From the NCBI RefSeq assembly GCF_042655435.1, contig NZ_JBHSMG010000006.1:36465-100464 (forward strand): DNA of 64,000 nt, in the 5' to 3' direction. Under the pieces are notes generated by a model. That model searched no databases. It saw only the letters and a program-made list of their open reading frames with translations, and was not told the DNA's origin. The translations under genes were made by a program, and so were the position numbers. Source of the DNA: Lysinimonas soli (GTDB lineage Bacteria; Actinomycetota; Actinomycetes; Actinomycetales; Microbacteriaceae). Position 1 is the first letter of the stretch. Every line of letters begins with the position of its first letter. Below are positions 7,515 to 15,880 of this stretch, piece after piece.

Positions 7515-9056
7515 ATGCGCGTCGTGACGATCGGGCGCGCCCACGCGATCTCGCTGCTCGGGCTCGACGGGGCGGTGGTCGAGATCGAGGCCGACATCTC
7601 GAGCAACCTGCCCTCGTTCGTGCTCATCGGCCTGCCCGATGCCGCGCTCGGCGAAGCCCGCGACCGGGTGCGCTCGGCGGCCGGCAACTCCGGCTGCCCG
7701 CTGCCCGCTCGCAAGCTGACCGTGAACCTCTCGCCCGCGGCACTGCCCAAGCACGGCTCGGGCTTCGATCTCGGCATCGCGCTGGCCGCCCTGGCCGCCG
7801 ACGACCAGGTCTCGGCCGACTCCGTCGCGCGCGTCGTGCACCTCGGCGAGCTGGGGCTCGATGGGCGCCTGCGCCCGCTGGCCGGCATCCTGCCCGCCGT
7901 GCTCGCGGCCGTGCGGGCGGGTTTCGACACCGTGGTCGTTCCCGCCGGTAACGCCGACGAAGCGGCTCTCGTGCCCGGGGTGCGCGTGGTCGGGGTCGTC
8001 TCGCTGCGCGACGCGGCGATCTGGCACGGGGCCGAGCTCGAGCCGATCCCGCTCGATGCACTGCTCCCGGCCGCCCCCGACGAGGCTCACGACGAGGAGG
8101 GCGACCTAGCCGATGTGATCGGCAATCCGGACGCCGTGGAGGCGATCCAGGTCGCTGCGGCGGGCGGTCACCACATCTACCTGCTCGGCCCTCCGGGTGC
8201 GGGCAAGACGATGCTCGCCTCGAGACTGCCTTCGTTGCTGCCGCAGTTGACCCCGCACGAGGCGCTCGAGACGGCCTCGATCCGATCGCTTGCGGGTATC
8301 CCGGTGCGGGGCGGGCTGTCGCTCAGGCCGCCGTTCGAGGCGCCTCACCACACCGCGAGTGCGGCCGCGATCGTCGGAGGCGGCAGCGGGGTCATCCGCC
8401 CGGGAGCCGCGGCGCGGGCCGCGAACGGCGTCCTGTTCCTCGACGAGGCGCCGGAGTTCAGTCCGGCGGCGCTCGACGCGCTGCGCCAGCCGCTCGAGTC
8501 CGGCGAGATCGCGATCTCGCGGGCCACCGCGACCGCCCGGTTCCCCGCGCGCTTTCAGCTCGTCCTGGCCGCGAACCCCTGTCCCTGCGGCAACGCGGGC
8601 ACCCGGGACGGCGACTGCCGCTGCACGCCGTTCGCCGTGCGTCGCTATCTGGGGCGACTCAGCGGCCCGCTGCTCGACCGCGTCGACATCCGCATGGACG
8701 TCCACCGGATCACGACCGCGCAGCTCCGCGCCGCCGGCTCCGGCGACCGGGTCGACAGCGAATCGGCGCGGGCACGCGTTCGGCAGGCCCGCGCCGCGGC
8801 GGCCGAGCGGCTGCGCGGCACCGCGTGGCGGCTCAACGCGCAGGTCGCGGGCACCTGGCTGAGGTCGCCCGCCGGGGCCCCGGAACGCGGTGCCACCCTC
8901 GGACTCGATCGCGCGCTCGAACGCGGCGGGATCACGATGCGCGGCTATGACCGCGTGCTCCGCCTCGCCTGGACCCTCTGCGATCTCGACGGCTCCCCGC
9001 GCCCGGATGCCGACCACGTCGGCCGGGCCCTCTATCTGCGAAAGGCGGCACGATGA
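7515..9056 (+). CDS. YifB-type AAA+ ATPase, Mg-chelatase-like (ComM)
   Basis: A 513-residue AAA+ protein. The N-terminal ChlI-type domain contains SSNLPSFVLIGLPDAALGEARDRVRSA. Walker A GPPGAGKT lies near residue 224, and Walker B GVLFLDEAPEF near 305. A cysteine-rich NPCPCGNAGTRDGDCRC segment comes next, then the Mg-chelatase C-terminal domain. In Gram-negatives the family acts as a branch-migration helicase in transformation (ComM). Here it overlaps dprA by ATGA, which supports a role in DNA uptake or recombination. Confidence 0.9.
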   Translation: MRVVTIGRAHAISLLGLDGAVVEIEADISSNLPSFVLIGLPDAALGEARDRVRSAAGNSGCPLPARKLTVNLSPAALPKHGSGFDLGIALAALAADDQVSADSVARVVHLGELGLDGRLRPLAGILPAVLAAVRAGFDTVVVPAGNADEAALVPGVRVVGVVSLRDAAIWHGAELEPIPLDALLPAAPDEAHDEEGDLADVIGNPDAVEAIQVAAAGGHHIYLLGPPGAGKTMLASRLPSLLPQLTPHEALETASIRSLAGIPVRGGLSLRPPFEAPHHTASAAAIVGGGSGVIRPGAAARAANGVLFLDEAPEFSPAALDALRQPLESGEIAISRATATARFPARFQLVLAANPCPCGNAGTRDGDCRCTPFAVRRYLGRLSGPLLDRVDIRMDVHRITTAQLRAAGSGDRVDSESARARVRQARAAAAERLRGTAWRLNAQVAGTWLRSPAGAPERGATLGLDRALERGGITMRGYDRVLRLAWTLCDLDGSPRPDADHVGRALYLRKAAR

Positions 9057-10327
9057 CGATCCTCGGCATTCAGGAATCGGTGGTGGCACCCCTCGTGCGC
9101 GCCCTCTCGCCCGAGGAGCTGTCACGGGAGTACGGCCGCGAGCAGCTCGCGGAACGGTTCGCCCGCGCGGCGTGGAGCACCTTTGCCGAACCCGGTGATC
9201 GGGATGCCGGTCATCTGCTGAACGTGCTCGGGGCCGAGGCCTCGGTGCGCGCCCTCACGGCGAGCAGCATCGACGATGTCGCCCCGATCCTGCATGCCCT
9301 CGCCGACGCGGACGACCACGAACTCACCCACGACGACGCCGTCGACGCCGTCAAGCGGTGGCGCTCCCGGGTTGAGGTACCCGCTGTGCTGCGTTCGCTG
9401 CGGCAGGCGGCCCGGTTCGGGGCGCGGCTGCTCGTACCGGATGACCCCGAATGGCCGACCGGTCTCGACGACCTCGGCGAGCACCGACCGGCCGCACTGT
9501 GGGTGCGGGGCGACAGCCGGATGCTCGGGCAGCTCGAGCGGTCGATCGCCATCGTCGGGGCGCGCGCCGCGACGGGCTACGGCGAGCACGTCACGATCGA
9601 GGCGGCAAGCGGCCTCGCCGACCGCGGTCTCACGATCGTCTCGGGCGCCGCCTACGGCATCGACGGCATTGCGCACCGCGCCGCTCTGGCGAGCTCGGGG
9701 GCGACGGTGGCGTTCTTGGCCGGGGGAGTCGACCGCTTCTATCCGGCGGGTCACGAGGCCCTGCTCACCCGCATCGTCGAGCGCGGCGCGGTCGTCTCGG
9801 AGGTGCCGTGCGGAACCGCTCCGACCCGATGGCGCTTCCTGCAACGGAATCGGCTCATCGCCGCCGCCAGCCGGGCCACCGTCGTGGTCGAGGCGGGCTG
9901 GCGGTCCGGCTCGCTCAACACGGCCAACCACGCCGCGACGCTCGGCCGCCCGATCGGAGCCGTTCCGGGGCCGGTGACCAGCGCAGCGTCGGTCGGATGC
10001 CATCGCCTGCTCCGGGACCTCACGGCGGTGTGCGTCACGACGCCCGACGAGATGGCCGAACTCGTGCCGACAGTGGCGGATTCCTCGCCCTCGCCGAGCA
10101 CCGACGCCGCGCCGCCCCCGGTCGGGATCGACCCGACGGGCACCCGGGTGCGCCTTCTCGATGCGCTCAGCGAGCGGTCCGGTCGGAGCGTCGAACGGAT
10201 CGTCGCGCTCTCCGGTCTGGCCGCCGACCGGGTGCGGGCCGAACTGGGTCTGCTCGAACTCGAGGGCATCGTGCAGGAGCGCCCCAGCGGATGGCTGAGA
10301 AAGGCTGCGAAAGACCTCGCGCGCTGA
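9053..10327 (+). CDS. dprA: DNA-processing protein DprA
   Basis: A 424-residue DprA/Smf protein, which loads RecA on incoming single-stranded DNA. The Rossmann-like core is complete: SIAIVGARAATGYG (about residue 165), SGAAYGIDGIAHRAAL, VAFLAGGVDRFYPAGHEALL, RFLQRNRLIAAAS and VEAGWRSGSLNTANHAA. The C-terminus (from about residue 360) looks like the winged-helix DML1 domain. It starts inside the stop of the yifB-like gene (ATGA). Confidence 0.95.
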   Translation: MTILGIQESVVAPLVRALSPEELSREYGREQLAERFARAAWSTFAEPGDRDAGHLLNVLGAEASVRALTASSIDDVAPILHALADADDHELTHDDAVDAVKRWRSRVEVPAVLRSLRQAARFGARLLVPDDPEWPTGLDDLGEHRPAALWVRGDSRMLGQLERSIAIVGARAATGYGEHVTIEAASGLADRGLTIVSGAAYGIDGIAHRAALASSGATVAFLAGGVDRFYPAGHEALLTRIVERGAVVSEVPCGTAPTRWRFLQRNRLIAAASRATVVVEAGWRSGSLNTANHAATLGRPIGAVPGPVTSAASVGCHRLLRDLTAVCVTTPDEMAELVPTVADSSPSPSTDAAPPPVGIDPTGTRVRLLDALSERSGRSVERIVALSGLAADRVRAELGLLELEGIVQERPSGWLRKAAKDLAR

Positions 10328-10354
10328 CGGCCCCGCCCCGTCATCCGGCCCGGC

Positions 10355-10360
10355 TAGAGT
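10355..10360 (+). promoter_or_regulatory. -10 box, leaderless type, for the phosphodiesterase gene
   Basis: TAGAGT lies seven bases before the ATG at 10,368, with no Shine-Dalgarno sequence between. Confidence 0.5.
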
Positions 10361-10367
10361 GCGCAGC

Positions 10368-11303
10368 ATGATGCAGCTCGGGCAGTACCCTCCACCGACC
10401 CACACCATCGCGCACGTCAGCGACACGCACTTCCTCGGGGGGCGCCGCCGGCTCTACGGGGCGGTCGACACCGATCGCAACCTCGCTCGGGCCCTCGAAC
10501 AGCTGGAGCGCTCCGGATCGCGGCCGAGCGCCATCGTCATCACGGGCGACCTCGCCGACCTCGCCGAGCCCGACGCGTACGAGCGCCTGCGCGACCAGCT
10601 CGCACCGGTCGCCGATCGGATGGGGTCGCGCATCATCTGGGTCATGGGCAACCACGACGAGCGGCGTCCGTTCTCGTCGATCCTGCTGGGCGAGCAGCCG
10701 AGCGACGCCCCGCAGGACCGGGTGCACGACGTTGACGGCTTGCGGATCGTCGCGCTCGACACCTCGGTGCCGGGCTACCACCACGGGGAGTTGAGCGACG
10801 AGCAACTGTCGTGGCTCGAAGGGGTGCTCGCGATTCCGGCGGCGCACGGCACCCTGCTCGCGCTGCACCATCCACCGCTTCCCGCGGTCATCGAGATCAT
10901 GGCGATCATCGAACTGCAGGAGCAGCAGAAGCTGGCCGACGTCATCCGGGGAACGGATGTGCGCGGCATCCTGGCCGGGCATCTGCACTACTCGACGCAC
11001 GGCAGCTTCGCAGGGGTTCCCGTCTCGGTCGCGTCCGCCACCTGCTACTCGATCGACCCGAGCGGCGAGCCGGACACCCTGCTCGGCGTCGACGGCGGCC
11101 AGTCGATCAACCTGGTCAACGTGTACGCCGACAACGTCGTGCACTCGATCGTTCCGGTGGGCGATTCGCCCCAGGTGGCCGGGTTCTCGGGCGTGATGCT
11201 CGAGCGACTCGCGTCGATGACGCCCGAGGAGCGCCGGGAGGCGTTCTCGAGCAAGACCTCCACCTTCAGCGTGGAGGAGGCCGAGAGCTCGAGCGGGTCG
11301 TAG
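10368..11303 (+). CDS. CpdA-like metallophosphoesterase
   Basis: A 311-residue calcineurin-type phosphoesterase with all five metal blocks: HVSDTHF, TGDLADLAEPDAY, MGNHDERR, ALHHPP and AGHLHYSTHG. This matches the cAMP phosphodiesterase/cytidylate (CpdA, Rv0805) group, which uses two metal ions and acts in the cytoplasm. The actual substrate is not shown by sequence. The first of two adjacent ATGs was taken because it follows the leaderless -10 at 10,355. The C-terminal tail is acidic and Ser-rich. Confidence 0.88.
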   Translation: MMQLGQYPPPTHTIAHVSDTHFLGGRRRLYGAVDTDRNLARALEQLERSGSRPSAIVITGDLADLAEPDAYERLRDQLAPVADRMGSRIIWVMGNHDERRPFSSILLGEQPSDAPQDRVHDVDGLRIVALDTSVPGYHHGELSDEQLSWLEGVLAIPAAHGTLLALHHPPLPAVIEIMAIIELQEQQKLADVIRGTDVRGILAGHLHYSTHGSFAGVPVSVASATCYSIDPSGEPDTLLGVDGGQSINLVNVYADNVVHSIVPVGDSPQVAGFSGVMLERLASMTPEERREAFSSKTSTFSVEEAESSSGS

Positions 11304-11339
11304 CCGCGCACAGCCGCACCGAGGGGCGACCATAGCTGC

Positions 11340-12275
11340 ATGCAGCTACGCGCCGCGATCGAGGGGTTCTCCCGTCACCTGACGGTGGATCGCGGCTTCA
11401 GCGAGCACACCGTGCGCGCCTATCGGGGGGATCTCGCCGACCTCGCCTCCTTCGTCGAGGCGACCGCGACCGACCCCGCGGCCTCGAACCCCGAGCCGTT
11501 CGACGTGCGCGAGCTCGACCTCGAACTGCTACGGGACTGGTTGTGGGCTGCGACGGGTGCGGGCCTCGCCAAGTCGACGATGGCCCGGCGCACCGCCGCA
11601 GCCCGGGCCTTCACGAAGTGGCTGGTCTCGACCGGGGCGGTTCCCGCGGATGCCGCGGCCCGGCTGAAGGCACCGCGCCCCGAGCAGCACCTGCCGCGCG
11701 TGCTCACCCGTGGGCAGATGGGCGCCATCTTCGAGGGGCTCGCGGCCCGCGCGGCGTCCGGTGATCCGGTCGCGGTGCGCGACCTCGCGATCGTCGAGCT
11801 GCTCTACGCCTCGGCGATGCGGGTCAGCGAGCTCACCGGTCTGCGCCTCGGCGACATCGATCGATCCCGGCTCACCGCACGGGTGCTGGGCAAGGGGGGT
11901 AAGGAGCGCGTGGTGCCCTTCGGCGTGCCCGCGTCGCGGGCCCTCGAGCGATATCTGGATGCGGCGCGCCCGATCCTGCGCGCCGACCACGCCGAGACCG
12001 GGGCCCTCTTTCTCAACTCCCACGGAGCCGCCATGAACACCCGCTCGGTCTACGAGTTGGTGGCCAGGATCCTGCACGACGTCCCGGGGTCGGGCCCGTC
12101 CGGTCCGCACGCCTTCCGGCACACCGCCGCCACGCATCTGCTCGACGGTGGGGCCGACCTTCGCGCGGTGCAGGAGATCCTCGGGCACGCCAGCCTGTCG
12201 ACGACCCAGATCTACACGCACGTCTCGGCCGAACGCCTGAAGCAGAGCTACGCCAGCGCCCACCCGAGGGCATGA
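11340..12275 (+). CDS. xerC: Tyrosine recombinase XerC
   Basis: A 311-residue integrase-fold recombinase that resolves chromosome dimers at dif together with XerD. The N-terminal SAM-like domain is FSRHLTVDRGFSEHTVRAYRGDLADL. The catalytic set is present: Arg161 (MRVSELTG), Lys in GKGGKERVVPF, HAFRHTAATHLL, LGHASLSTTQIYTH and Tyr292. No phage or integron genes are near, so a housekeeping Xer role is more likely than a mobile integrase. Gene position before rpsB is usual for actinobacteria. Confidence 0.92.
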   Translation: MQLRAAIEGFSRHLTVDRGFSEHTVRAYRGDLADLASFVEATATDPAASNPEPFDVRELDLELLRDWLWAATGAGLAKSTMARRTAAARAFTKWLVSTGAVPADAAARLKAPRPEQHLPRVLTRGQMGAIFEGLAARAASGDPVAVRDLAIVELLYASAMRVSELTGLRLGDIDRSRLTARVLGKGGKERVVPFGVPASRALERYLDAARPILRADHAETGALFLNSHGAAMNTRSVYELVARILHDVPGSGPSGPHAFRHTAATHLLDGGADLRAVQEILGHASLSTTQIYTHVSAERLKQSYASAHPRA

Positions 12276-12322
12276 AAACTCGCTTGAAGAAAGTCGCGAC
12301 CGCGACTTTCGCGGTTTTCATG
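12271..12322. terminator. Nested palindrome between convergent xerC and M23 gene
   Basis: The outer arms CATGAAAAC (12,271-12,279) and GTTTTCATG (12,314-12,322) enclose the inner arms AAAGTCGCG (12,290-12,298) and CGCGACTTT (12,301-12,309), which have a two-base loop. The outer arm includes the xerC stop. The symmetric structure with T/A runs would terminate on both strands. Confidence 0.75.
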
Positions 12323-12340
12323 GCGTGAGCAACCGAGCAT

Positions 12341-12414
12341 CCCACGAACCGATGGCGCCGACACCCAAGGCGCCATGCCCACGAACCGATGGCGCCGACA
12401 CTCGGGGGCACCAT
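12341..12414. repeat. Twin 24-bp direct repeats with hairpins
   Basis: A 24-bp sequence beginning CCCACGAACC occurs at 12,341-12,364 and again at 12,378-12,401. In each copy ATGGCGCC can pair with a downstream arm: GGCGCCAT at 12,369-12,376 for the first, and GGCACCAT with one mismatch for the second. This gives two tandem stem-loops behind the M23 gene. Confidence 0.7.
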
Positions 12415-12430
12415 ACCCTCTCGCCCCCCA

Positions 12431-13030
12431 TCACCCCATCGGCAACAGCACCGACCACGGCACCCCGTCCAGGAACAGCAGTGGATTCACGTACTCCCCG
12501 CCCACGCGCGCGCCGAGATGCAGGCACGCGCTCGCGCAGTGCCCCTCGAGCAGCACCCCGACCACCTGTCCCCGCGTGACGGTCTCGCCGGCGACCAGCG
12601 AGCTCTGCACGGGTTCGAAGCTCGAGAGCACCCCGCCGGCGTGCTCGATCGAGAGCACGGGCCGGTCCACGACGACGCCCGCGAAGTGCACGACCCCGTC
12701 GGCCGGTGCGAGCACGGGGGAGCCGGTCGGTGCCCGGATGTCGATGCCGCGGTGCCCCGCCGCGTACGGCGTGGGCGGGGCGAGGTAGGGCCGCGCGATC
12801 GGATGCGGTGCCGCGACCGGCCACTGCCACGGCGGCCCCGCAGGCGGCCCTGCGGACGGACCCGCAGACGCCGCAGCGGTCGCGCTCGCCCGGTCACACG
12901 CCACCGCGCTCGCCGCGACCGCCCCAGGGGCGGCGCTCGCCGCGCCCGCGCCAGCGCTGCCCGCACCCCCGCCCAGACCCACGGCGAGCAGCGACCCGGC
13001 GACCATGAGAACAACGCGAGCACGCGACAT
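12431..13030 (-). CDS. Secreted M23 (LytM-like) peptidase-domain protein
   Basis: A 199-residue protein with an N-terminal hydrophobic signal (MSRARVVLMVAGSLLAVGLGGG) and an Ala/Gly/Pro-rich linker. The LytM/M23 domain runs from about residue 75, with the zinc motif HRGIDI (His...Asp). The second motif reads CLHLGAR, where the first His of the usual HxH is Cys. That also occurs in actinobacterial relatives next to rpsB, but may reduce peptidase activity. It probably acts on peptidoglycan. It is divergent from rpsB and convergent with xerC. Confidence 0.85.
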   Translation of the reverse strand: MSRARVVLMVAGSLLAVGLGGGAGSAGAGAASAAPGAVAASAVACDRASATAAASAGPSAGPPAGPPWQWPVAAPHPIARPYLAPPTPYAAGHRGIDIRAPTGSPVLAPADGVVHFAGVVVDRPVLSIEHAGGVLSSFEPVQSSLVAGETVTRGQVVGVLLEGHCASACLHLGARVGGEYVNPLLFLDGVPWSVLLPMG

Positions 13031-13130
13031 CCCCCGAGCATCCCGCCGGCCGGTCCCGGCGACGGCGCCGTCGCCGGGACCGGTGCACCGCGGTCCCGAT
13101 CCCGCTCCGGGGGAGGAGCCGCCCCGGTGC

Positions 13131-13136
13131 TACACT
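13131..13136 (+). promoter_or_regulatory. rpsB promoter (-10 box) and long leader
   Basis: TACACT is a good -10 in the 343-bp gap between the M23 gene and rpsB. It would give rpsB an untranslated leader of about 230 nt. Ribosomal protein S2 operons are often autoregulated through such leaders, but no named motif was recognised in this one. The rest of the gap holds no gene. Confidence 0.5.
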
Positions 13137-13373
13137 GTGAGACGCACTCCGCTCCGGCGGGGTGACTACGCGTGCCCACGCGACGAGAGCCGAGAAGTCG
13201 GCGACGGTCGCGGCACCGGCCTCCACCTCCTTCAGTCATCACGGGAACCGCGCGAACGGGGAACGTGACAGTGGATGTGCGCCCGGGCACCAGGGATCGC
13301 GAGCCATCCGGCGTCGCGGCGATCAACTGAGAAACCGTGCGGGCGAGAGCCTGCCCAGAAAGAAGGAACGACC

Positions 13374-14465
13374 ATGGCCGTCGTCACCATCCGCCAGCTG
13401 CTCGACAGCGGCGTCCACTTCGGACACCAGACCCGTCGCTGGAACCCGAAGATGAAGCGCTTCATCCTGACCGAGCGCTCGGGCAGCCACATCATCGACC
13501 TGCAGCAGTCGCTCAAGCACATCGACACCACCTACGACTACGTCAAGGAGACGGTCGCCCACGGCGGCACGATCCTCTTCGTCGGCACCAAGAAGCAGGC
13601 TCAGGAGGCCATCGCCGAGCAGGCGACCCGCGTCGGCCAGCCCTACGTCAACCAGCGCTGGCTCGGCGGTCTGCTCACCAACTTCCAGACGGTCTCCAAG
13701 CGCCTCGCGCGCATGAAGGAGCTCGAAGAGATCGACTTCGACGACACGAGCAAGGGCTTCACCAAGAAGGAGCTGCTGATCCAGCGTCGGGAGCTCGTCA
13801 AGCTGCACAAGACCCTGGGCGGTATCCGCAACCTCACGAAGACGCCGTCGGCCATCTGGGTCGTCGACGCCAAGCGCGAGCACCTCGCGGTCAACGAGGC
13901 CACCAAGCTGGGCATCCCGGTGATCGGCATCCTCGACACCAACGCCGACCCCGACGAGCTCCAGTACCCGATCCCGGGCAACGACGACGCCATCCGCTCG
14001 GTCGGCCTGCTCACCCGCATCATCGCGGATGCCGTGGCCGAGGGCCTCATCCAGCGTCACCAGAAGCCCGAAGAGGCCGGCAACGTCTCCGCGGTGGAGC
14101 CGCTGGCCGAGTGGGAGCGCGAGCTCCTCGAGGCCAACGAGACCCCGCAGAGCACCGCGGAGCGCATCGAGGCCGCCGACCAGAAGGCCGCCGAGACCGG
14201 TGAGACCCCGGCCGAGCTCGCCGAGGAGATCGCCGAGATCATCGCCGCCGAGACGCCGGTCGCAGAGAACGACGCCGACGCGGTGGTCGCCGAGCACGAG
14301 GCCGCCGCCGACCCGACGCTGGTTCCGCACCACGCGCCCGAGAGCGACGAGCTGACCGAAGCCAAGATCGAGGCCGAGTCCGTCGTGCCCACCGAGCCCA
14401 CCGACGAGGCGCCGAAGCCGGCCAAGAAGGCCAAGGCCGCGGCCGCAACGCCCGACGCCGAGTAA
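13374..14465 (+). CDS. rpsB: 30S ribosomal protein S2
   Basis: A 363-residue S2 starting MAVVTIRQLLDSGVHFGHQTRRWNPKM, with the conserved GTKKQAQ, QRWLGGLLTNF and PDELQYPIPGNDDAIRS. The core ends near residue 240. A roughly 120-residue acidic, Ala/Glu/Pro-rich extension follows and closes with a Lys/Ala run (KPAKKAKAAAATPDAE). Such tails are known in actinobacterial S2 but are not needed for the fold. RBS AGAAGGAA precedes the ATG. It forms an operon with tsf, 39 bases downstream. Confidence 0.96.
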   Translation: MAVVTIRQLLDSGVHFGHQTRRWNPKMKRFILTERSGSHIIDLQQSLKHIDTTYDYVKETVAHGGTILFVGTKKQAQEAIAEQATRVGQPYVNQRWLGGLLTNFQTVSKRLARMKELEEIDFDDTSKGFTKKELLIQRRELVKLHKTLGGIRNLTKTPSAIWVVDAKREHLAVNEATKLGIPVIGILDTNADPDELQYPIPGNDDAIRSVGLLTRIIADAVAEGLIQRHQKPEEAGNVSAVEPLAEWERELLEANETPQSTAERIEAADQKAAETGETPAELAEEIAEIIAAETPVAENDADAVVAEHEAAADPTLVPHHAPESDELTEAKIEAESVVPTEPTDEAPKPAKKAKAAAATPDAE

Positions 14466-14504
14466 CTCTCCACCCGTTTTTCTGAGCCAGTAAGGAACAC
14501 ATCC

Positions 14505-15332
14505 ATGGCCAACTTCAGCCTGGAAGACGTCAAGGCCCTGCGCGAGCGCCTGGGCACCGGAATGGTCGACACCAAGAACGCCCTCGTCGAGGCGGACGGC
14601 GACATCGAGAAGGCCGTCGAGATCCTGCGCCTCAAGGGGGCGAAGGGCAACGCCAAGCGTGCCGACCGCTCCACGAGCGAGGGCCTCGTGGCCGTAGTCG
14701 AGAGCGCCACGGCCGTCACGATGTTCGAGCTCGCCTGCGAGACCGACTTCGTCGCCAAGAACGAGAAGTTCATCGCGCTGGCCGACAGCGTCGCGCAGGC
14801 GCTCGCCGACTCGGGCGCCGAGACGGTGGATGCCGCCCTGGCCACCCCCGCCGGCACCGGCTCGGTCGCGAGCCTGATCGAAGACCAGGCCGCCACGCTC
14901 GGCGAGAAGGTGGAGCTGCGGCGCATCGTGCGTCTCAGCGGCGACCACTACGCGATCTACCTGCACCGCACGAGCAAAGACCTGCCGCCGCAGATCGGCG
15001 TCGTCGTCGCCTACTCGGGTGACGACGCGGAGACCGCGCGCAGCATCGCCCAGCACATCTCGTTCGCCGACCCGCAGTACCTGTCGCGCGACGACGTGCC
15101 GCCGGCCGAGGTCGAGAACGAGCGTCGCATCGTCGAGCAGATCAGCCGCGAGGAGGGCAAGCCCGAGGCGGCTCTGCCCAAGATCGTCGAGGGTCGTGTC
15201 GGCGCCTTCTTCAAGCAGGTCGCCCTGCTCGAGCAGGACTACGCCCGCGACAACAAGCTCACCGTCGGCAAGGTCGTCGCCGACGCCAAGCTGACGATCA
15301 ACGGCTTCGCGCGCTTCAAGGTCGGCGCGTAA
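14505..15332 (+). CDS. tsf: Translation elongation factor Ts
   Basis: A 275-residue EF-Ts, the nucleotide exchange factor of EF-Tu. The N-terminal UBA-like segment carries LRERLGTGMVDTKNALVEADGDIEKAVEILR, and the core motif FELACETDFVAKNEKF contacts EF-Tu. It is shorter than the E. coli protein but normal for actinobacteria. It lies behind rpsB with AGTAAGGA as RBS, and a 17-bp stem terminates the unit. Confidence 0.96.
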   Translation: MANFSLEDVKALRERLGTGMVDTKNALVEADGDIEKAVEILRLKGAKGNAKRADRSTSEGLVAVVESATAVTMFELACETDFVAKNEKFIALADSVAQALADSGAETVDAALATPAGTGSVASLIEDQAATLGEKVELRRIVRLSGDHYAIYLHRTSKDLPPQIGVVVAYSGDDAETARSIAQHISFADPQYLSRDDVPPAEVENERRIVEQISREEGKPEAALPKIVEGRVGAFFKQVALLEQDYARDNKLTVGKVVADAKLTINGFARFKVGA

Positions 15333-15350
15333 CGCGAGTCACCCCACCCT

Positions 15351-15389
15351 CGGACGGGCCCGGAACGCATGTCGTTCCGGGCCCGTCCG
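15351..15389 (+). terminator. Strong rpsB-tsf terminator
   Basis: A 17-bp perfect inverted repeat (15,351-15,367 with 15,373-15,389) has a five-base loop. It starts 18 bases after the tsf stop and has no U-run behind it, as is common in high-GC actinobacteria. Confidence 0.85.
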
Positions 15390-15393
15390 CGCT

Positions 15394-15795
15394 TCACGGC
15401 CGGGGGCGGGTGCCACGTCTCCAGACCGGCGAGATCGCGAACCGCGTGATCCGCCAGCCGTCGGAGTCGCGTCGAGCGGTTCCTCGCCAGACGCTGCCCA
15501 GCTCGAAGCTCACGGCTCCGTCGTCGGCCGCGAAGATCGCGACGAGGTTCGCGCGGAGTTCGGCGTCGTCGCGACGCTGGTCGACGAGCACCCCGGTGAC
15601 CAGGTGCTGCAGTGCGGGAACGGACTCGTGGTTGCGGCGCAGCTGAGCCACGAGCTCGTCGCGCCCCCGGAGCGCGCCTCCCGGGGTCTCGCCGACGATC
15701 TCCGCGCTGTAGAAGTCTCGCAGCTCATCGAAGAGATGGTCGTCGATCATCGCGTAGATGCGGGGAACCAGTCGTTCGAGATGTTGTTCGGTCAT
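15394..15795 (-). CDS. SnoaL/NTF2-like protein
   Basis: A 133-residue single-domain protein with an NTF2/SnoaL-type pattern: helices in LVPRIYAMIDDHLFDELRDFY, then EIVGETPGGALRGRDELVAQL and a beta sheet with VSFELGSVWRGTARRDSDGWRITRFAI. The family includes small-molecule isomerases, hydrolases and non-enzymatic binders; the role here is unknown. It is divergent from a marR gene and shares its operator, so it is probably the regulated partner. Confidence 0.75.
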   Translation of the reverse strand: MTEQHLERLVPRIYAMIDDHLFDELRDFYSAEIVGETPGGALRGRDELVAQLRRNHESVPALQHLVTGVLVDQRRDDAELRANLVAIFAADDGAVSFELGSVWRGTARRDSDGWRITRFAISPVWRRGTRPRP

Positions 15796-15810
15796 CTGCT
15801 CTCCTCAGTT

Positions 15811-15846
15811 ATCGTTGGGACAACCAACGTTGGAGTAACCAACGAT
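15811..15846. promoter_or_regulatory. Symmetrical MarR operator between divergent genes
   Basis: Three elements share one centre (15,828.5). The outer arms are ATCGTTGG (15,811-15,818) and CCAACGAT (15,839-15,846), around a central palindrome CCAACGTTGG (15,824-15,833). The array of alternating GTTGG/CCAAC half-sites could seat two MarR dimers and control both promoters. Confidence 0.8.
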
Positions 15847-15880
15847 ATGACATCGGGCGCCGATCGTCTACCGTGAGCGC

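Noticed and set aside
11340..12275. Phage or integron integrase
   Set aside because: No mobile genes nearby, and its place before rpsB fits chromosomal XerC.
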